The notes under the pieces were generated by a model. That model was not told the origin of the DNA and did no database searches. It saw only the letters and a program-made list of their open reading frames with translations. DNA of 64,000 bases from Sphagnum compactum. Taxonomy: Eukaryota > Bryophyta > Sphagnopsida > Sphagnales. Each line of letters starts with the position of its first letter. Positions within the stretch are counted from its first letter, which is position 1. Shown here one piece after another: positions 1 to 11,269 of the stretch. Both the position numbers and the translations under genes were made by a program. Where the stretch lies: NCBI GenBank assembly GCA_965153455.1, contig OZ234499.1, positions 17,480,271 through 17,544,270 of the forward strand. Reading direction: 5' to 3'.

Positions 1-1347
1 GAGTGTTGAGCATGGAGAACTCTTTCATTTCTTTCCACAATAGGGGAATGGGAAAAGTTAAAAAATCAATTATGCATTGGGGAAATGGATTGTTTTGCTA
101 GTGTCGACAAGGTGTGAGTTTTACATTTGGTTATCAACTTAAATAATAAAGGTGTGGGAGCAATCTCAAGAACTAGAGGTGACTACAAAAGGAGAGTCTA
201 ATCCTAAGGCCTTTTTCTAGTTAAATTCTTAACGTTGTAGAGAAAGTTCATTGACATTTGCATATGTGTAAAATAATAAGTATGCATTAGTTTCAGTAAA
301 AGAAATATTAGAGTGCTTGCAATTGGTCTTGTGGGGTTGCAACATTTAGGGTTAGTAAGGATTAGGGATTACTTGTACTTTTTTTTAATTAAAAAGTGCA
401 TACCCAAACATTATCAATATTTCCCATGTAAATTCGGAGCAAGCTGAATGCAAGCTTAATGCCAGCAACAACAAAACTATCTCTGCAACATCCTGCCAGG
501 ATAAAGTTCACATCTTTCCGCTACACTTTTAACAACAGATTGAGTGCATCCATGCTTTCAGAATGTCTTATAAAAACCTATGGTATCACAAGTCATAGCA
601 CAATACAACATTCTTTAATGTAAGCTTTCAATTGGCACTCAACCATGTACTATGTATCTTGGATGGCAGAGCAAACCCTGTAGAACAGTAATGTGGGTTT
701 TTTGGAAAGGAATCATGATTGAAAACATCCATCATCTATGACTTAGAGGATAGTAAAATTTCAATATATGTATTGCTACATCTGGCGTACACTTGTCTGG
801 AAGACATTGAATCAGTAACAGGTCTAATAACATCTTCCACACTTGCCCTGAACTTACGGATGATGCTGAAGGTGAAACTATGACATCCTCAGACGGCATG
901 TGTGAATGAGGAAAGCAGAAATTGAGGGCTTTCCTTCCATCCGTTTGCAGAGTTGAGTTGACAGTTTCAGGTCTTGCTGCAATTCTAGCAGAGATTCGTG
1001 AAGTTAAGGCTAAACATGTGGAGTACTCTAACTTGGTTTGGAGCTGGCCCCCCTGATGGGATTTCCTAACAAATCTTTTGATGCCTGATCAATGGAATCA
1101 AGTTAGTCTACCAGTGATGGAATTTAGTTAGCTTGGCCCAGCGAGCTTATTACTCATTATGCCACCTTATTTGCACCAAACTATGCTCTGTAACAAGCTT
1201 TCAACATTCCAAGGAATTGCAGTCATTCTTTAAGAGATGAAAATTTTGTCATTATCTTCGTCCATAGGATCAGTTCATTATACCCACACAGATTGGAAGT
1301 TGTTATCTAATCAAAGGTTTGGGGGGGGGTTATCTCTAGGTTCTAAA
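1..1347. other. AT-rich intergenic DNA, no gene seen
   Basis: I see no reading frame with family resemblance, no RNA gene and no clear repeat boundary here. Short open frames exist but look like chance. The right end abuts a small hAT-like element. Confidence 0.5.
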
Positions 1348-1532
1348 CAGTGTTGGGAGGTTCTCACATTTTGGAATCTGGAACCAGCTGATAAGGGTAG
1401 GTTGTATGGGTTGTATGTATACCCTTGACAAATGGTTCTCAAAATCAAACAATTGATTCTGAGCGTTGACTGAAGGTTCTTAAAACCCCCAACCCAAGGT
1501 TCTTAACAAAATCAAAGAACCACCCAACACTG
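1348..1532. mobile_element. hAT-like miniature element (MITE)
   Basis: The left end reads CAGTGTTGGGAGGTTCT and the right end AGAACCACCCAACACTG, a near-perfect terminal inverted repeat of about 17 bp. The CAGTGTTGG start resembles hAT-superfamily termini. The 8-bp flanks gttctaaa and gctccaac agree at 5 of 8 positions, and two of the three differences are C/T changes, as expected for an aged target-site duplication. At 185 bp it can encode no transposase. A second member with the same ends lies inside the receptor-kinase gene at 23512-23790. The class assignment is inference from ends and duplication size. Confidence 0.6.
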
Positions 1533-4030
1533 GCTCCAACCCTTTTCACAACCTCCACCCAAAAGAAAAGTTTTAAAAAATGTTGGGCAACTATTAGAAA
1601 CAGGCATAGATGCATGAAGGTTATCAGGGTGGTTCTTAGGATTCATAATCACAGTTCTAAAAAAACTAAGACCTGGGTATTGGTTTTTAACCATAGTTAT
1701 AGTTTTTTTGAAAAGAATCAAATAACCGGCCATCAAACTGCCAGTTATTGTCCAATTCTCTCATGAAACCAACTGATTCTGTAAGATTTTTCAACTGGCA
1801 ATTCTCTCTAATTCTGATTTTTTCATAGAACTGGAACCAACAGTTCTCTGATCCTGAAATGATTTCAAAACCAGAACTAGTGGTTCTATAGACATTCAAA
1901 TAATGGCACAACACTGGTTTATAACTCATTATCCTAGTAGGTAGTACTATATTACATTTTGAGAACTGGGTTGAGAAATTGACTAGTACTTGGAGTGCAC
2001 ATGAAGTCATTGAATAATCAGCTGCTTGCGTAAAGCTGCAGATACATACAAAATACAAGGTCCAGATGTTAGGGCATGAATGTAAATTTTTAGAGATCAA
2101 GAGCACAGGTGTTCGCTCTATCCCAATTATGACTGTTGGATTCATAATAATGGACATGCCAAGAAGTATTGCACCAAGGACATGCAAAAGAACCATTACA
2201 TTATGAAATACATCAAACTGATAGTTGGTTAGGTCACTGATGATAGAGTGACCAGACCAGTTTTCTCCTTATTTTCCTTTTGTTGCTCTAGATTCTCTCA
2301 CAATGCTTCATTAGATTACCACGCAATGGCTACAATGTCTCAAGGGATTGTGATGCGGCCACCATGCTACTATCTACCCATCTTATCACAATAGTATTCC
2401 AAGATTTTAGAAAGAATGGGTGTAAATGTAAGATCAAAATGGGCTTCTGGAATTGAGACTGTGTTGTTTGTTAAATAGCCATGAAGCTTTATGTTTTACA
2501 CATCCAAATATAAATTGACAAGTGAAGACGTCCTTTCACATTTAGCATAAAAACGGATGTGTACAAAATCCTTAGTACAGGATGATTGAATTACATTATT
2601 ATATCCTCTACTTGGAAACTTTAGTTCTCACCATTTGAAGGTCACAGTGCCAAGCATAATGAGCTGGAATTTTCCAAATGAAGCTTGGTGATCAAAACAA
2701 GCCCAAATCAACATTTCAAGTACACTAGGTGATGGGAAGGTTGTTGCCCACCTTCCTCATGTTAAGAAGTTGTGAGAACATCCTAAATGCCATGAGTCAT
2801 CCACTTAAGCCTACATGTGACATGAGTCATGAACATGAATCCATCCATATGTGTATAAAAAATAACCAACAAACTAGCTTAATTGAATAAGACTTCCAAG
2901 TTTTAGAACTAATCTAGGAAGGGTACCCCTCACTTAACGGACAATTCCAACCCCCATATGGCCTTCCTATGAGGGGACCTATGTCCAAACATGATATGAG
3001 AAATAGAAACCTTGTTCATCAATTCTTACAATAGGTTGGCCCACCCCCCTCCCCCGGGCCCCTCTAACCTTAGAGATCTTTGTAATTCACTTTTAGCACA
3101 GTCCTTACCAGGTCTTTCGGGCTTTCTTGTGTTGGGCTTTAGTCCCCCTCTGGCCTTGTGTGACTTTGTATTCTTTCATTCTTTTAACCCTGGTGGGGTC
3201 TTTTAAGAACTAGCCTAGGAAGGCTAATTGGGTAAGTCTAACTGGCAAGAATGCTAGAAGTCTAATATGAGTTTTGCATCAGACTTATTATTTTATTTCA
3301 TGCTATATGCATTTACATTAAAGGATTACCATGTCTACTTTTTAAATAAACCCATGTTGAAATTGAACACTACAGTAAACAACACACACATCACAGGTCA
3401 ATAAACACCCCACTAGTTGTTTCATTGCAATTGTTTGAAATGAAAAGTAATATCAATGCCCTAATTTTATAACATTTTAATAAAACAACGGATCCGCATA
3501 TTAGAACTTCAGAAATCCATTAAGATTGAAAGGTTTAGTGATACATGAAGCTGATGTGGCAAATGATGATGAATTGCCAAAATCTAGCATAAATTCATGA
3601 TCTCTGCTGTAAAAGTTGCATCCTGAACCTTTGTTCAGCTTTGTTGTTTTGTTGTGCAGAATCATTGCACATGAACCTAAACCCTGGGGCCTGAAGATAA
3701 AAACCCACACCCATTATTGCATTTGTTCATATAGGTAGGAATGAAATGGCCAAGATTGGCAGATTCACTCTAGTTGATATGCATTTGTTGCTCGGTGGTG
3801 TTGATGTGTTCCTTGTGGTACAATTGATTTGTTCTCATTTGTTGTTTTCACAAAGTAATTAGATGTGTTTATCATGTGTTCTCTAAAACTTTGAATTTGA
3901 GCCAAGGTATTTATATATGCCTGTGTGATGAGCCTAGCTATGTTATGGACCTAATGTAGGCATTTTATAGAGTAATGTTGAGTCAGGTTGATGTGAGTAA
4001 TTGAGTGAATTCCAGAAGAATTATAGTCAT
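1533..4030. other. Intergenic DNA, no supported gene
   Basis: The minus strand has a 169-codon open frame at 1687-2196. Much of its lower half is made of recurring GGTTCT/AGAACC and CTGGTT-type words continuous with the neighbouring element, so I read it as repeat-derived. A near-perfect inverted repeat (ATAACCGGC/GCCAGTTAT) lies at about 1721-1748. A C-rich patch near 3040-3060 has no assignable role. Confidence 0.4.
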
Positions 4031-4612
4031 ACTAGTGGGTACCCGTGACCTTCGGGCACTGTGAAGTCCCCCAGTTTCTTTAAACTTGGTTCATATTTTA
4101 GTTTTTTTTAGAAATTTTTAACTTTTGTGTTTTTGTTTGATGAGATGCAGGTTTGAAGTTTGGAAAAAGAAGACAAACCTCATTTTATTTTTTTTCAAGT
4201 ATGGTTTTTTTTCTCTTTCTTTTGCTCTCTGTTTTGTTTTTTATTTTTTGTCATCTATTTTTTAATTTTCTTTTAAAATTATTTTACTGTATTTCCCTTT
4301 TTTGTTTCATGTTTAAATATATTTATTTTATATGTTTTCATTTTGTTTCTATTTTTAAGTGTTTTAAAAAAGTTTCTAATTGTTAAAGTGTTTTTTTGTT
4401 TTTATTTTTTTTCTAGTTTTTTCCCTTTTAAAAATATTTATTTGTTCCATTTTTTTCTTTTTTGTTACAACTTTGTTTCATTTTATTTATTTATTAATAA
4501 CTTGTTTTCTTCTTTTTTAATTTGAGATTTCTTGTGTTGTTTTTAAAAGATTTTTTCTCTTGTTTCTCTTTTTTTTTCCAACAATTTTTAGTTTTTTAAA
4601 ATTAGTTTGTAG
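4031..4612 (+). mobile_element. GGGTACCCGTGAC-type repeat with T-rich body, copy 1
   Basis: It begins with ACTAGTGGGTACCCGTGACC, then TTCGGGCAC (a short hairpin with the preceding GTGACC) and GTGAAGTCCCCCAG, followed by about 500 bp of extremely T-rich plus strand. The same head, spacing and T-rich follow-on recur at 17884-18055 in the same orientation. Heads of this kind, an ACCCGTG hairpin after ACTAGT, recall termini of some plant Helitron-like elements. I cannot define the other end, so the class is a guess. Confidence 0.4.
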
Positions 4613-4719
4613 CTTTTGGCAAATCGCAAGACCACAGGAGTTTTTCATAAAACTACAGGATTAGATTTCATAAACATTTGGATAAATTGCTGCTGCCACC
4701 ATTCGTCCTCCTCCTCCTC

Positions 4720-4790
4720 TTCCGGGATGAGGAACTTGGATGGATGGATAACGGGACAGATGACGGGACAGATGGATGAAAAGGACGACC
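4720..4790 (+). repeat. Short imperfect GGATGGAT/ACGGGACAGATG tandem repeat
   Basis: Just beyond the T-rich tract, GATGGATGGATAACGGGAC is followed by two ACGGGACAGATG units and another GATGGATG. A (CTC)n-like run at about 4707-4722 precedes it. No function is apparent. Confidence 0.4.
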
Positions 4791-4850
4791 ACCCAAGGAT
4801 ATTATATAAGTAGATGGCATGATCTACCATCGCTAAAAGAAGTTTCAATG

Positions 4851-5660
4851 TTTGATTACAATAAATGATGGAATTAAGAAATCCATATTGATAAAATACC
4901 TATAATCAAATTGCTCTCAAACGAGCTACCAACATTACTAAATCCAAGGATTGGGGCACCTTTTGTCTCAAAATAATTCTTTTATAAAAAAGAATTTTTG
5001 AATGTCATGTTTGTGAAGTGGTAATGTGTATGGGATTTAGGGAAGAGGATGATGGATGTGAATGTCTAAATATATGATGATGTTGTACTCTGCATTTGGT
5101 TCAATAATACATTCTGATAAAATGGGTTTGATTGTGTGTGTTTATATGGTCTTACTTAAGGAATCCAACTTGATAACTTGCTTGGACCTCTACTTTAATT
5201 GTAAGTCAGCACATAGGTTGTTGATGAAAGACATTTTTTGAGAGGACATTCTGCACCATTGTCATTCCACAACAAATTCATATGTGAACCTTTGGAACAA
5301 CCTCAAGGTTTATATTAGTGAATATTATGTGTTTTTTTAATTTTTACAATGTAAAGTGAATATAATTTAACCATACTATGAAACTTCATAAATTAGTTTT
5401 TCCACACCATTGACTTGAAAAGTAAAACATTTCAATATATTTCATCTACTTGCAAATTATTTTTTAAAGTTTCCACATGTTAAATTTCGATGAATTTATT
5501 TAAAACTTATTTTTAAAATAAAATAAATTCAAATAAATGTTCATAATATTGATTGAATTAAAATAATAAGTTTGAGTTCAATGTACCAAAACCTACTTAT
5601 GACCACTTTCTATTTACGTTGCAAAGTAATTGGGTAGTTCATTTTAGCATGCTTTCACCA
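4851..5660. other. AT-rich intergenic DNA
   Basis: Very AT-rich with only short open frames; nothing recognisable. Confidence 0.5.
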
Positions 5661-5700
5661 ACTCCCTATTAGGGTTAGGGTTTTCGAAAATATTCAGGGT
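5661..5700 (+). promoter_or_regulatory. Telo-box cluster at start of a GC-richer island
   Basis: The sequence TTAGGGTTAGGGTTTTCG lies at the abrupt transition from AT-rich DNA to a GC-richer, purine-rich stretch. Telo-boxes (AAACCCTAA on either strand) are established elements near transcription starts of many plant genes, so this looks like a promoter or leader for the region to the right. No start site can be fixed from sequence alone. Confidence 0.35.
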
Positions 5701-5776
5701 GTCGTAGGGATTCAAGTGTGGAGTCTAGAAGGGATTCGTAGGTTTGGAGTGCAGTGAGAGCTTCGCAAGAGCACAA

Positions 5777-5890
5777 ATGGCTGCTTGCACACGCTCAAGG
5801 AGTAACCCCAGGCTGCGCAATCTACAGAGCTCAATGCCGGGAGGAGGGTCTGCAGAAAGCGCTGGTGGTGGTGGTGGTGATAGTCTGTAG
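5777..5890 (+). CDS. Small open frame of 37 codons in leader-like region
   Basis: An ATG opens a 37-codon frame, MAACTRSRSNPRLRN at the start and a Gly-rich end (SAGGGGGDSL), closed by TAG. It lies about 100 bp after the telo-boxes and upstream of another ATG at 5956, so it could be an upstream open frame or a short peptide gene. The Gly run comes from a (GGT)n tract. I recognise no family. Confidence 0.2.
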   Translation: MAACTRSRSNPRLRNLQSSMPGGGSAESAGGGGGDSL

Positions 5891-5955
5891 TGATAGGACT
5901 ACGGGGAAGAGAGAGCAGGTGCTCTGTTAGGGTTTGCAGAGATCGACCTCCTGCG

Positions 5956-6147
5956 ATGGCGTCTTTTGTGCAGCTCCTTAAAATGCAGGTACGGCTACCT
6001 CAGATCATTGACGATTTTTCACTGCATCCTGATTAGTTGCTATCTATTCTTGATCTATTGGCTGAATGCAAGGGGGAAGAAGCTTCAAGGAGTTCCGATT
6101 GCAGTAAAGCCGAGGATTCCACCCAGCTGGTAGTGGGCGATGACTAG
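5956..6147 (+). pseudogene. Coding-like frame broken by one TAG
   Basis: The ATG at 5956 has a good plant context (GCGATGGCG) and opens MASFVQLLKMQVRLPQIIDD, running to a TAG at 6034-6036. The same frame then continues for 36 more sense codons (LLSILDLLAECKGEEAS...) to a second TAG at 6145-6147. Continuous amino-acid-like composition across one stop suggests a decayed exon. Alternatively, a splice donor at CAG|GTACGG (after codon 11) would make only the first 11 codons coding. I cannot name a family. Confidence 0.25.
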
Positions 6148-7345
6148 CAATGGTATCCTGGAGGTTACTCCAAAGTCTCAAAGATTGGAACCTTGAGGCT
6201 GCAAACATTAGTCAACTTGAAGTGTGAAGATCTGACATGCCACCACAGTAGTACGCAACTAACTCAAAGGACACATTGTGGCAACAGGAGGATGCGTGGT
6301 GGAAGTAACTGCAATTGGTGGAGATGTCGCTGAAGCTCAACTGTAGGCTTCTCATCGGACCTGTGGCTGATCGCATTGACTGGCCTGAGGGTTTGATTAG
6401 CTGCAATATTGGGAGGCAAGATGCATCCCACTTGCAGATGTCATAATAGGAATGTTCCCTCAAAGAAGATTGATGGACACCATGTAACACCTTTCTTGCT
6501 GCTTTTTTGCTCTAAAATCTGACCAATAGACACGGAGTATGGAACACATTTGCTCTTCAGTAATGAGATCTGGTCAGTGAGTTGTAGCCTTCCTGCTCTT
6601 CACTGATGAAGGATATATCTGGATTCTGATTGACTTTTTTTTTGGCAGAATGCACATTCCTCATACTTGTCAGGATTCAGATTGAGTTTTGTCTGGCATT
6701 AGGCACATTCCTTGTACGTGTGTTTCAGATCAGTTATACGAATCCAGACATGATGAAGCTGCATTGATCCATCAGACTGCAGTAAAACTGAAGTTTTCAT
6801 CTGCTGCTCTTGATCAATAAGCCAGACTCTCAATTTCCAGGTACATAAGTGTCACTGAAGTTTTGTCCTCTTGCTTCTTGCTTCTTGGTGGTTTGCAGTC
6901 ACATGAACTCAAGGGTGGCCGAATTCTGATGTACATTTGTGTAGATGGTTATTATCTACTTACGGTACTCTCAGTCAATGATAAAGATTGAACTTAATTG
7001 TTGCAAGAACAGGTTGTTAAAAGTGTTTGAGACTAATCTAAAGAGTCTCCAGCAGTGTGTCAAATATTCTTGGGATTATTCTCTTTTAAAAAGACACAAC
7101 TATTTCAGATTCGGGCAAATCCTGTGTTGTCTTTTTTCTTTCAGTTTGGGTTTCTTCTTTTTCATGTTTCTTGACTTAGTTGCTATTATTATAGTGCCAA
7201 ATTGGAAATATATTTAACCTTAGTATTTGAACATCTCTCAATTCTTTTCAAGATTATATAAATGATAATTCTGAAGAAATTCCAACTTTTTTTGAGGTAC
7301 AGAAGTGGCCTGGTATGGCAAGCTGTCATTGTGTTGGTTTGTAAT
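6148..7345. other. GC-richer, possibly transcribed region without a resolved gene
   Basis: Base composition stays less AT-rich than its flanks to about 6900 and includes several short frames on both strands, none recognisable. It may be the body of a non-coding or decayed transcript starting near 5690. Confidence 0.25.
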
Positions 7346-7349
7346 GGGT

Positions 7350-7642
7350 CTACCAGCGCCTGTTACAAAGTTTAAGTAACTGGTGTTCCCCACCTTTGAT
7401 TGACATTTCAAGCACATCCTCCACCGTCAAACTGAGGACAATAAATGTGGAACTAGCTGGTGGCTGCCTATCCCACACATAACTGGTGTCAGTGCTGCAT
7501 AGGACACCAAAACCAGTTAGGAAGATACTAGTCTCTCCACAAAGTTTCTCAAGATACATCTGGGCATTATGAGGCAGTATTTCACATGAATTGATGCATG
7601 ACAAATTTGCAATCACACCATCCAGCTGAGGTGATACCCATT
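7350..7642 (-). CDS. Possible terminal exon of unknown gene or relic
   Basis: On the minus strand, CTCAG|CTGGATGG could be a splice acceptor opening a roughly 95-codon frame that ends in TAG. The translation (INSCEILPHNAQMYLEKLCG, later LTVEDVLEMSIKGGEHQL) has protein-like composition that is uncommon in these AT-rich surroundings. There is no ATG in the frame. I do not recognise the family and found no convincing upstream exon, so this may be a gene fragment. Confidence 0.2.
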
Positions 7643-7652
7643 TTAGTACCAA

Positions 7653-8684
7653 ATGTCAGGCATGTAATTCATTTACCTGGATGTACCCACAAGTAAATGT
7701 CAAGGTAAATACTATACCTTATGTAGTTTTCTCTTTCTTTTTCCTACCCTATGCAACTTTTTGTATTTTGAGGATATTTGTTTTTATGTGCAAGTAAAAT
7801 TTACTAGGGTAAATACTATACCTTATCTGGTTGGTAAACTAAGTGACAGCAGTGTCTATGCAACAAAATATTTTGAATAGGTATACAGAATCAAGTTGCA
7901 AGATACATATAATGTTGCTCAACTGAATGGACCACTGGTACTATCTGCTATAAGTCGCTAAACCTTAGACCTTGTGCATGAAATATAGGACTTGATTCAG
8001 AAGAGGACCTTCAATCCAGCTATGATGATATACCTATGTGTAACATTGCCATCTGAGTTACAGTAGACACCTTATATGGTTTCCAGTCTACAACACCCAG
8101 AGATTGAGAAATAGCAAAGCTTCAGGGGCTTAACCCTACAATCTCCACCACACCGGACCTTGCAAGCTGATCTGTGTGCTTGCCAAAGCAAATACACTTT
8201 GGCACAATATTTATACTCGCTATTCTATATTGGGTTCTCTGCCTTGCTAGGAACTAAAGACAATCATTGATTACTCCATGCAAAATGTCTAAGCTTTTTA
8301 TGTGGTGACAAAGTTATGGCATTCTTGTTGCTGGGTGATTTTTTACTTCCCCCAATTCTTTTCACCACCAATAGCGCTTACAAATTGGGAGCAGAAATTC
8401 AATAAATACTTTGCTGTTACTCAAGTTTAACAGAGTTGGCAGGATTGAGAGCCTCTTGTGAAAAAGGTATGACATCTTTTCCGAGGTGGGTTTTATAGGG
8501 AAGTCTTTGTGGTGCTAACATCTACGGTGAATTATTCTGTCACTTTCTAAAGCATACCTAGTAGGCTGGGTGACATTGGTGCACATCAACTTGCCGCATA
8601 TCACTGGATGATAGATCTTCCAGACAAGAAGATTATGTTCCCTAGTCTTTGGGGGTAGAAAGCACTATGCACATTCATGCACAA
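7653..8684. other. Intergenic DNA, nothing assigned
   Basis: Moderately AT-rich, only short frames, no repeat whose edges I can define. Confidence 0.4.
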
Positions 8685-8721
8685 CCTAGGCACGCTACAA
8701 CCCATCACTAGCGTGCCTAGG
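8685..8721. repeat. Perfect 13-bp inverted repeat (hairpin)
   Basis: CCTAGGCACGCTA at 8685-8697 and TAGCGTGCCTAGG at 8709-8721 are exact reverse complements around an 11-base loop. The stem is GC-richer than the surroundings. It could be an element terminus or a foldable RNA; nothing adjacent decides which. Confidence 0.7.
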
Positions 8722-9579
8722 ATGCAGTAGCCTTGAGGTTGACTTAAAAACATAGTAAAAACCTTTATACCCAGTCTTCAAATCCATCTAAGTTAAACCT
8801 TGCATCTTGTACTCAATGACATTCAATGCTTGGAACTAGTGATGCAACTGATAATGGCACAACATTTAATGTGATCCAATCTTCCTCTAGGGGCTTGGGC
8901 ATGTAAGCACTAAAATCTTCCATTGTTCCAAAGTGCAAAGGGCGATCAGTTTGGGTTTGCACTGAGGGACTTTCAAGCCTGGTCCAAGCAAATGGCTTTG
9001 GATAGAGAAAACTTGTTGGAATCCTACATGGACTATTGGGCCTTAATGTTAGCTGGACCTTAGAATATTTTTTAAGGCTCACCTTGAAGAGCTCTAAAGT
9101 GAGCCTAGTGGAAATAGCAACAGCCCATGGGACCCAAAAAATCTTGACCGCTAATCTATGATATGTTATTATTGTTTATGAAGTTCTTGAAAAGATAAAA
9201 TTGGAGGGAAAATTTTGGTGCTCCCTCCCCTCCATAATTACTGCCCCTAAAATTTCCTAAACCCAATAATCAAGAGAGATCATCTCTTTTTTTTTAATCA
9301 TCTCTTTGAAGGTTTTGAAGCTTTTGGCACTAAAGTTGTTTGTTGAGAATTCAATTTATTATTAGATTTTTTTCACAAGGATTTTTGTCATGAAAGGTTA
9401 TTCAAATGATGGAGAATACTCACAATCACAAGTGTAAAATCAAAATTTTCAAGAGATGATGATGAAATAAAATGAGAAAGAACAAAACAAGAAAGGAAAA
9501 ACACAATGATGAGAGAAGAAAAAATAAATAGGAGATGAATAATACGAGGTCAAGGCAGTCACATTTCCCAAAAAAGCTT
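8722..9579. other. Intergenic DNA, no gene supported
   Basis: An 89-codon minus-strand frame at 8813-9082 shows no recognisable motif and no splice or start context, so I do not call it a gene. Confidence 0.4.
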
Positions 9580-9720
9580 TACAAAAATCATGTGGTTTGA
9601 TCTATGGTCCAAATTAGGTTTACACTAGAAACAAAGGCTGTTCAGCCCTAGCCCTTGGCCTTTCCCAGGGTCTCATCCAAAAAGTGGGCTACCATGAAGT
9701 TCTACATGCCATGGGCCAAG
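9580..9720 (+). repeat. Dispersed repeat (AGGTTTACACT type), copy A
   Basis: The words AGGTTTACACTAGAAACAAA, GGTCTCATCC and CTACCATGAAGTT recur in the same order at 20190-20330 with moderate divergence. This is a decayed, probably transposon-derived repeat; no ends are defined. Confidence 0.45.
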
Positions 9721-11265
9721 CGCTCTAATGTAAACTACCCATTAAGTGGCAAAATCTCACCAGATAACTGGTAGTTTAACCCCTTCTCTTTTGTTAAAGG
9801 GAATCTTGAGGATTAATATCAAATTAAATCATGTAAATTGTACATTGTGATCAATGATTCCTTTGCACAAATTTTGTCAGTTTTTTAAAAAAAACTTTGA
9901 GAAAAGTTTGATTATGTTTTTCTAGTTGTAAATTCAACTAAGTTTGCTCATCTTTTGAAAAATTCACACAAAATTTGATATCACAAAATTGAAAAAATAA
10001 ATCTTGCCTATGATTTGATGCAGGCGCAAGAAACCACTGGCTCCACATTTTGCATCAGTAATGCCCTTATCACCCCTTCATCACCTAATTATTTCGCTTG
10101 ATTATTTTTGGATGGCTAGGGTTACTATACTAGTAATTAGTTTAAAAAATACTTTTTTCATTTGATTTGTTGCCATTTTGCTGACTCCTGAATTTTTGCC
10201 AAATTTTGATTTGAAAAAAGGGATTTCAACCTATACAAAGGACTATTCATGGTAAAATGGCCACGGTCCTACGAATTTTTGGTTTTGCAAATCACCAGCA
10301 ACTTATGATAAGTGGAAGATAAGTTCCACTAGATAGTTGAGAATATAAAAATCCCTTTCTTTTCATTTTCATCTCTGGTATGTAACCAAATTCGGATAAT
10401 CTTTTTCCTAGTTGATCACCACTTGGCTACATGACAAAATTGACAAAACAAACACTAGTTGGGATTTGGGAAGATCCTTAGCACATTTTTACTTGACAAA
10501 AACACTTGTGCAATCAATTTAATGTAAAATATCAAACTATAATTACATGCCAATCACAAACTTAACATCTCACGACTTAGTAAAGGACATTGTGCAAAAT
10601 TCATTCATTCATAATTCGTATGTTTCATGTATTGATATTGTGCATTGGAAATATATTTGACACACAAATTTAAAGGAGGATGCAAAATTTGTATAACATT
10701 CATTTATTCATAAGTTCATACTTCATTTATCAACACATTTATTTGTGTTTGACGTGTTTTCAATGCATAATATTCATGTGTAAATTACACAAACCTCTAA
10801 ATGAACAAACTTCACATAATTTTCATTATTAATTCATTGGATGTTAATTTTGTGATGTGTGTTTCCAATTTTGAGAGTTGGGTGCCTTAGGTTGGAAGAT
10901 AACCATGTGGATTTAAGGTTTGTTGTCAAAGCTGTAAAAGGCATATCCATGGCCAGATCTTATGTTAAATGGTTGGGATCAATAGAAATCTTCATGACCC
11001 ATGTTTATGTTTTTCACCTTATACTCCAATCAAAACATTGAGGCTCAAAGTTGAAAGTGCCCACATGATAAATCATAAGATTATAATTTATTTTCTAACA
11101 ACTAAGGAAAATATCTTGAAAGCAAATGAATGGTGACATAATATAACCAAGTTATTGGGCAAACCCTTATATTCTCCCCCATTGCACTTCACAAGCTTGT
11201 TGTTTTACGTCTTGCATGGTTTGTTGTTTTGAACCATGTCATTCATGTTATGATATTTTGCACAA
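9721..11265. other. AT-rich intergenic DNA
   Basis: Strongly AT-rich with short chance frames only; nothing recognised. Confidence 0.45.
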
Positions 11266-11269
11266 AATA

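Noticed and set aside
1687-2196. 169-codon minus-strand frame
   Set aside because: Its lower half is made of recurring GGTTCT/AGAACC words shared with the adjacent repeat, and no family motif is visible.
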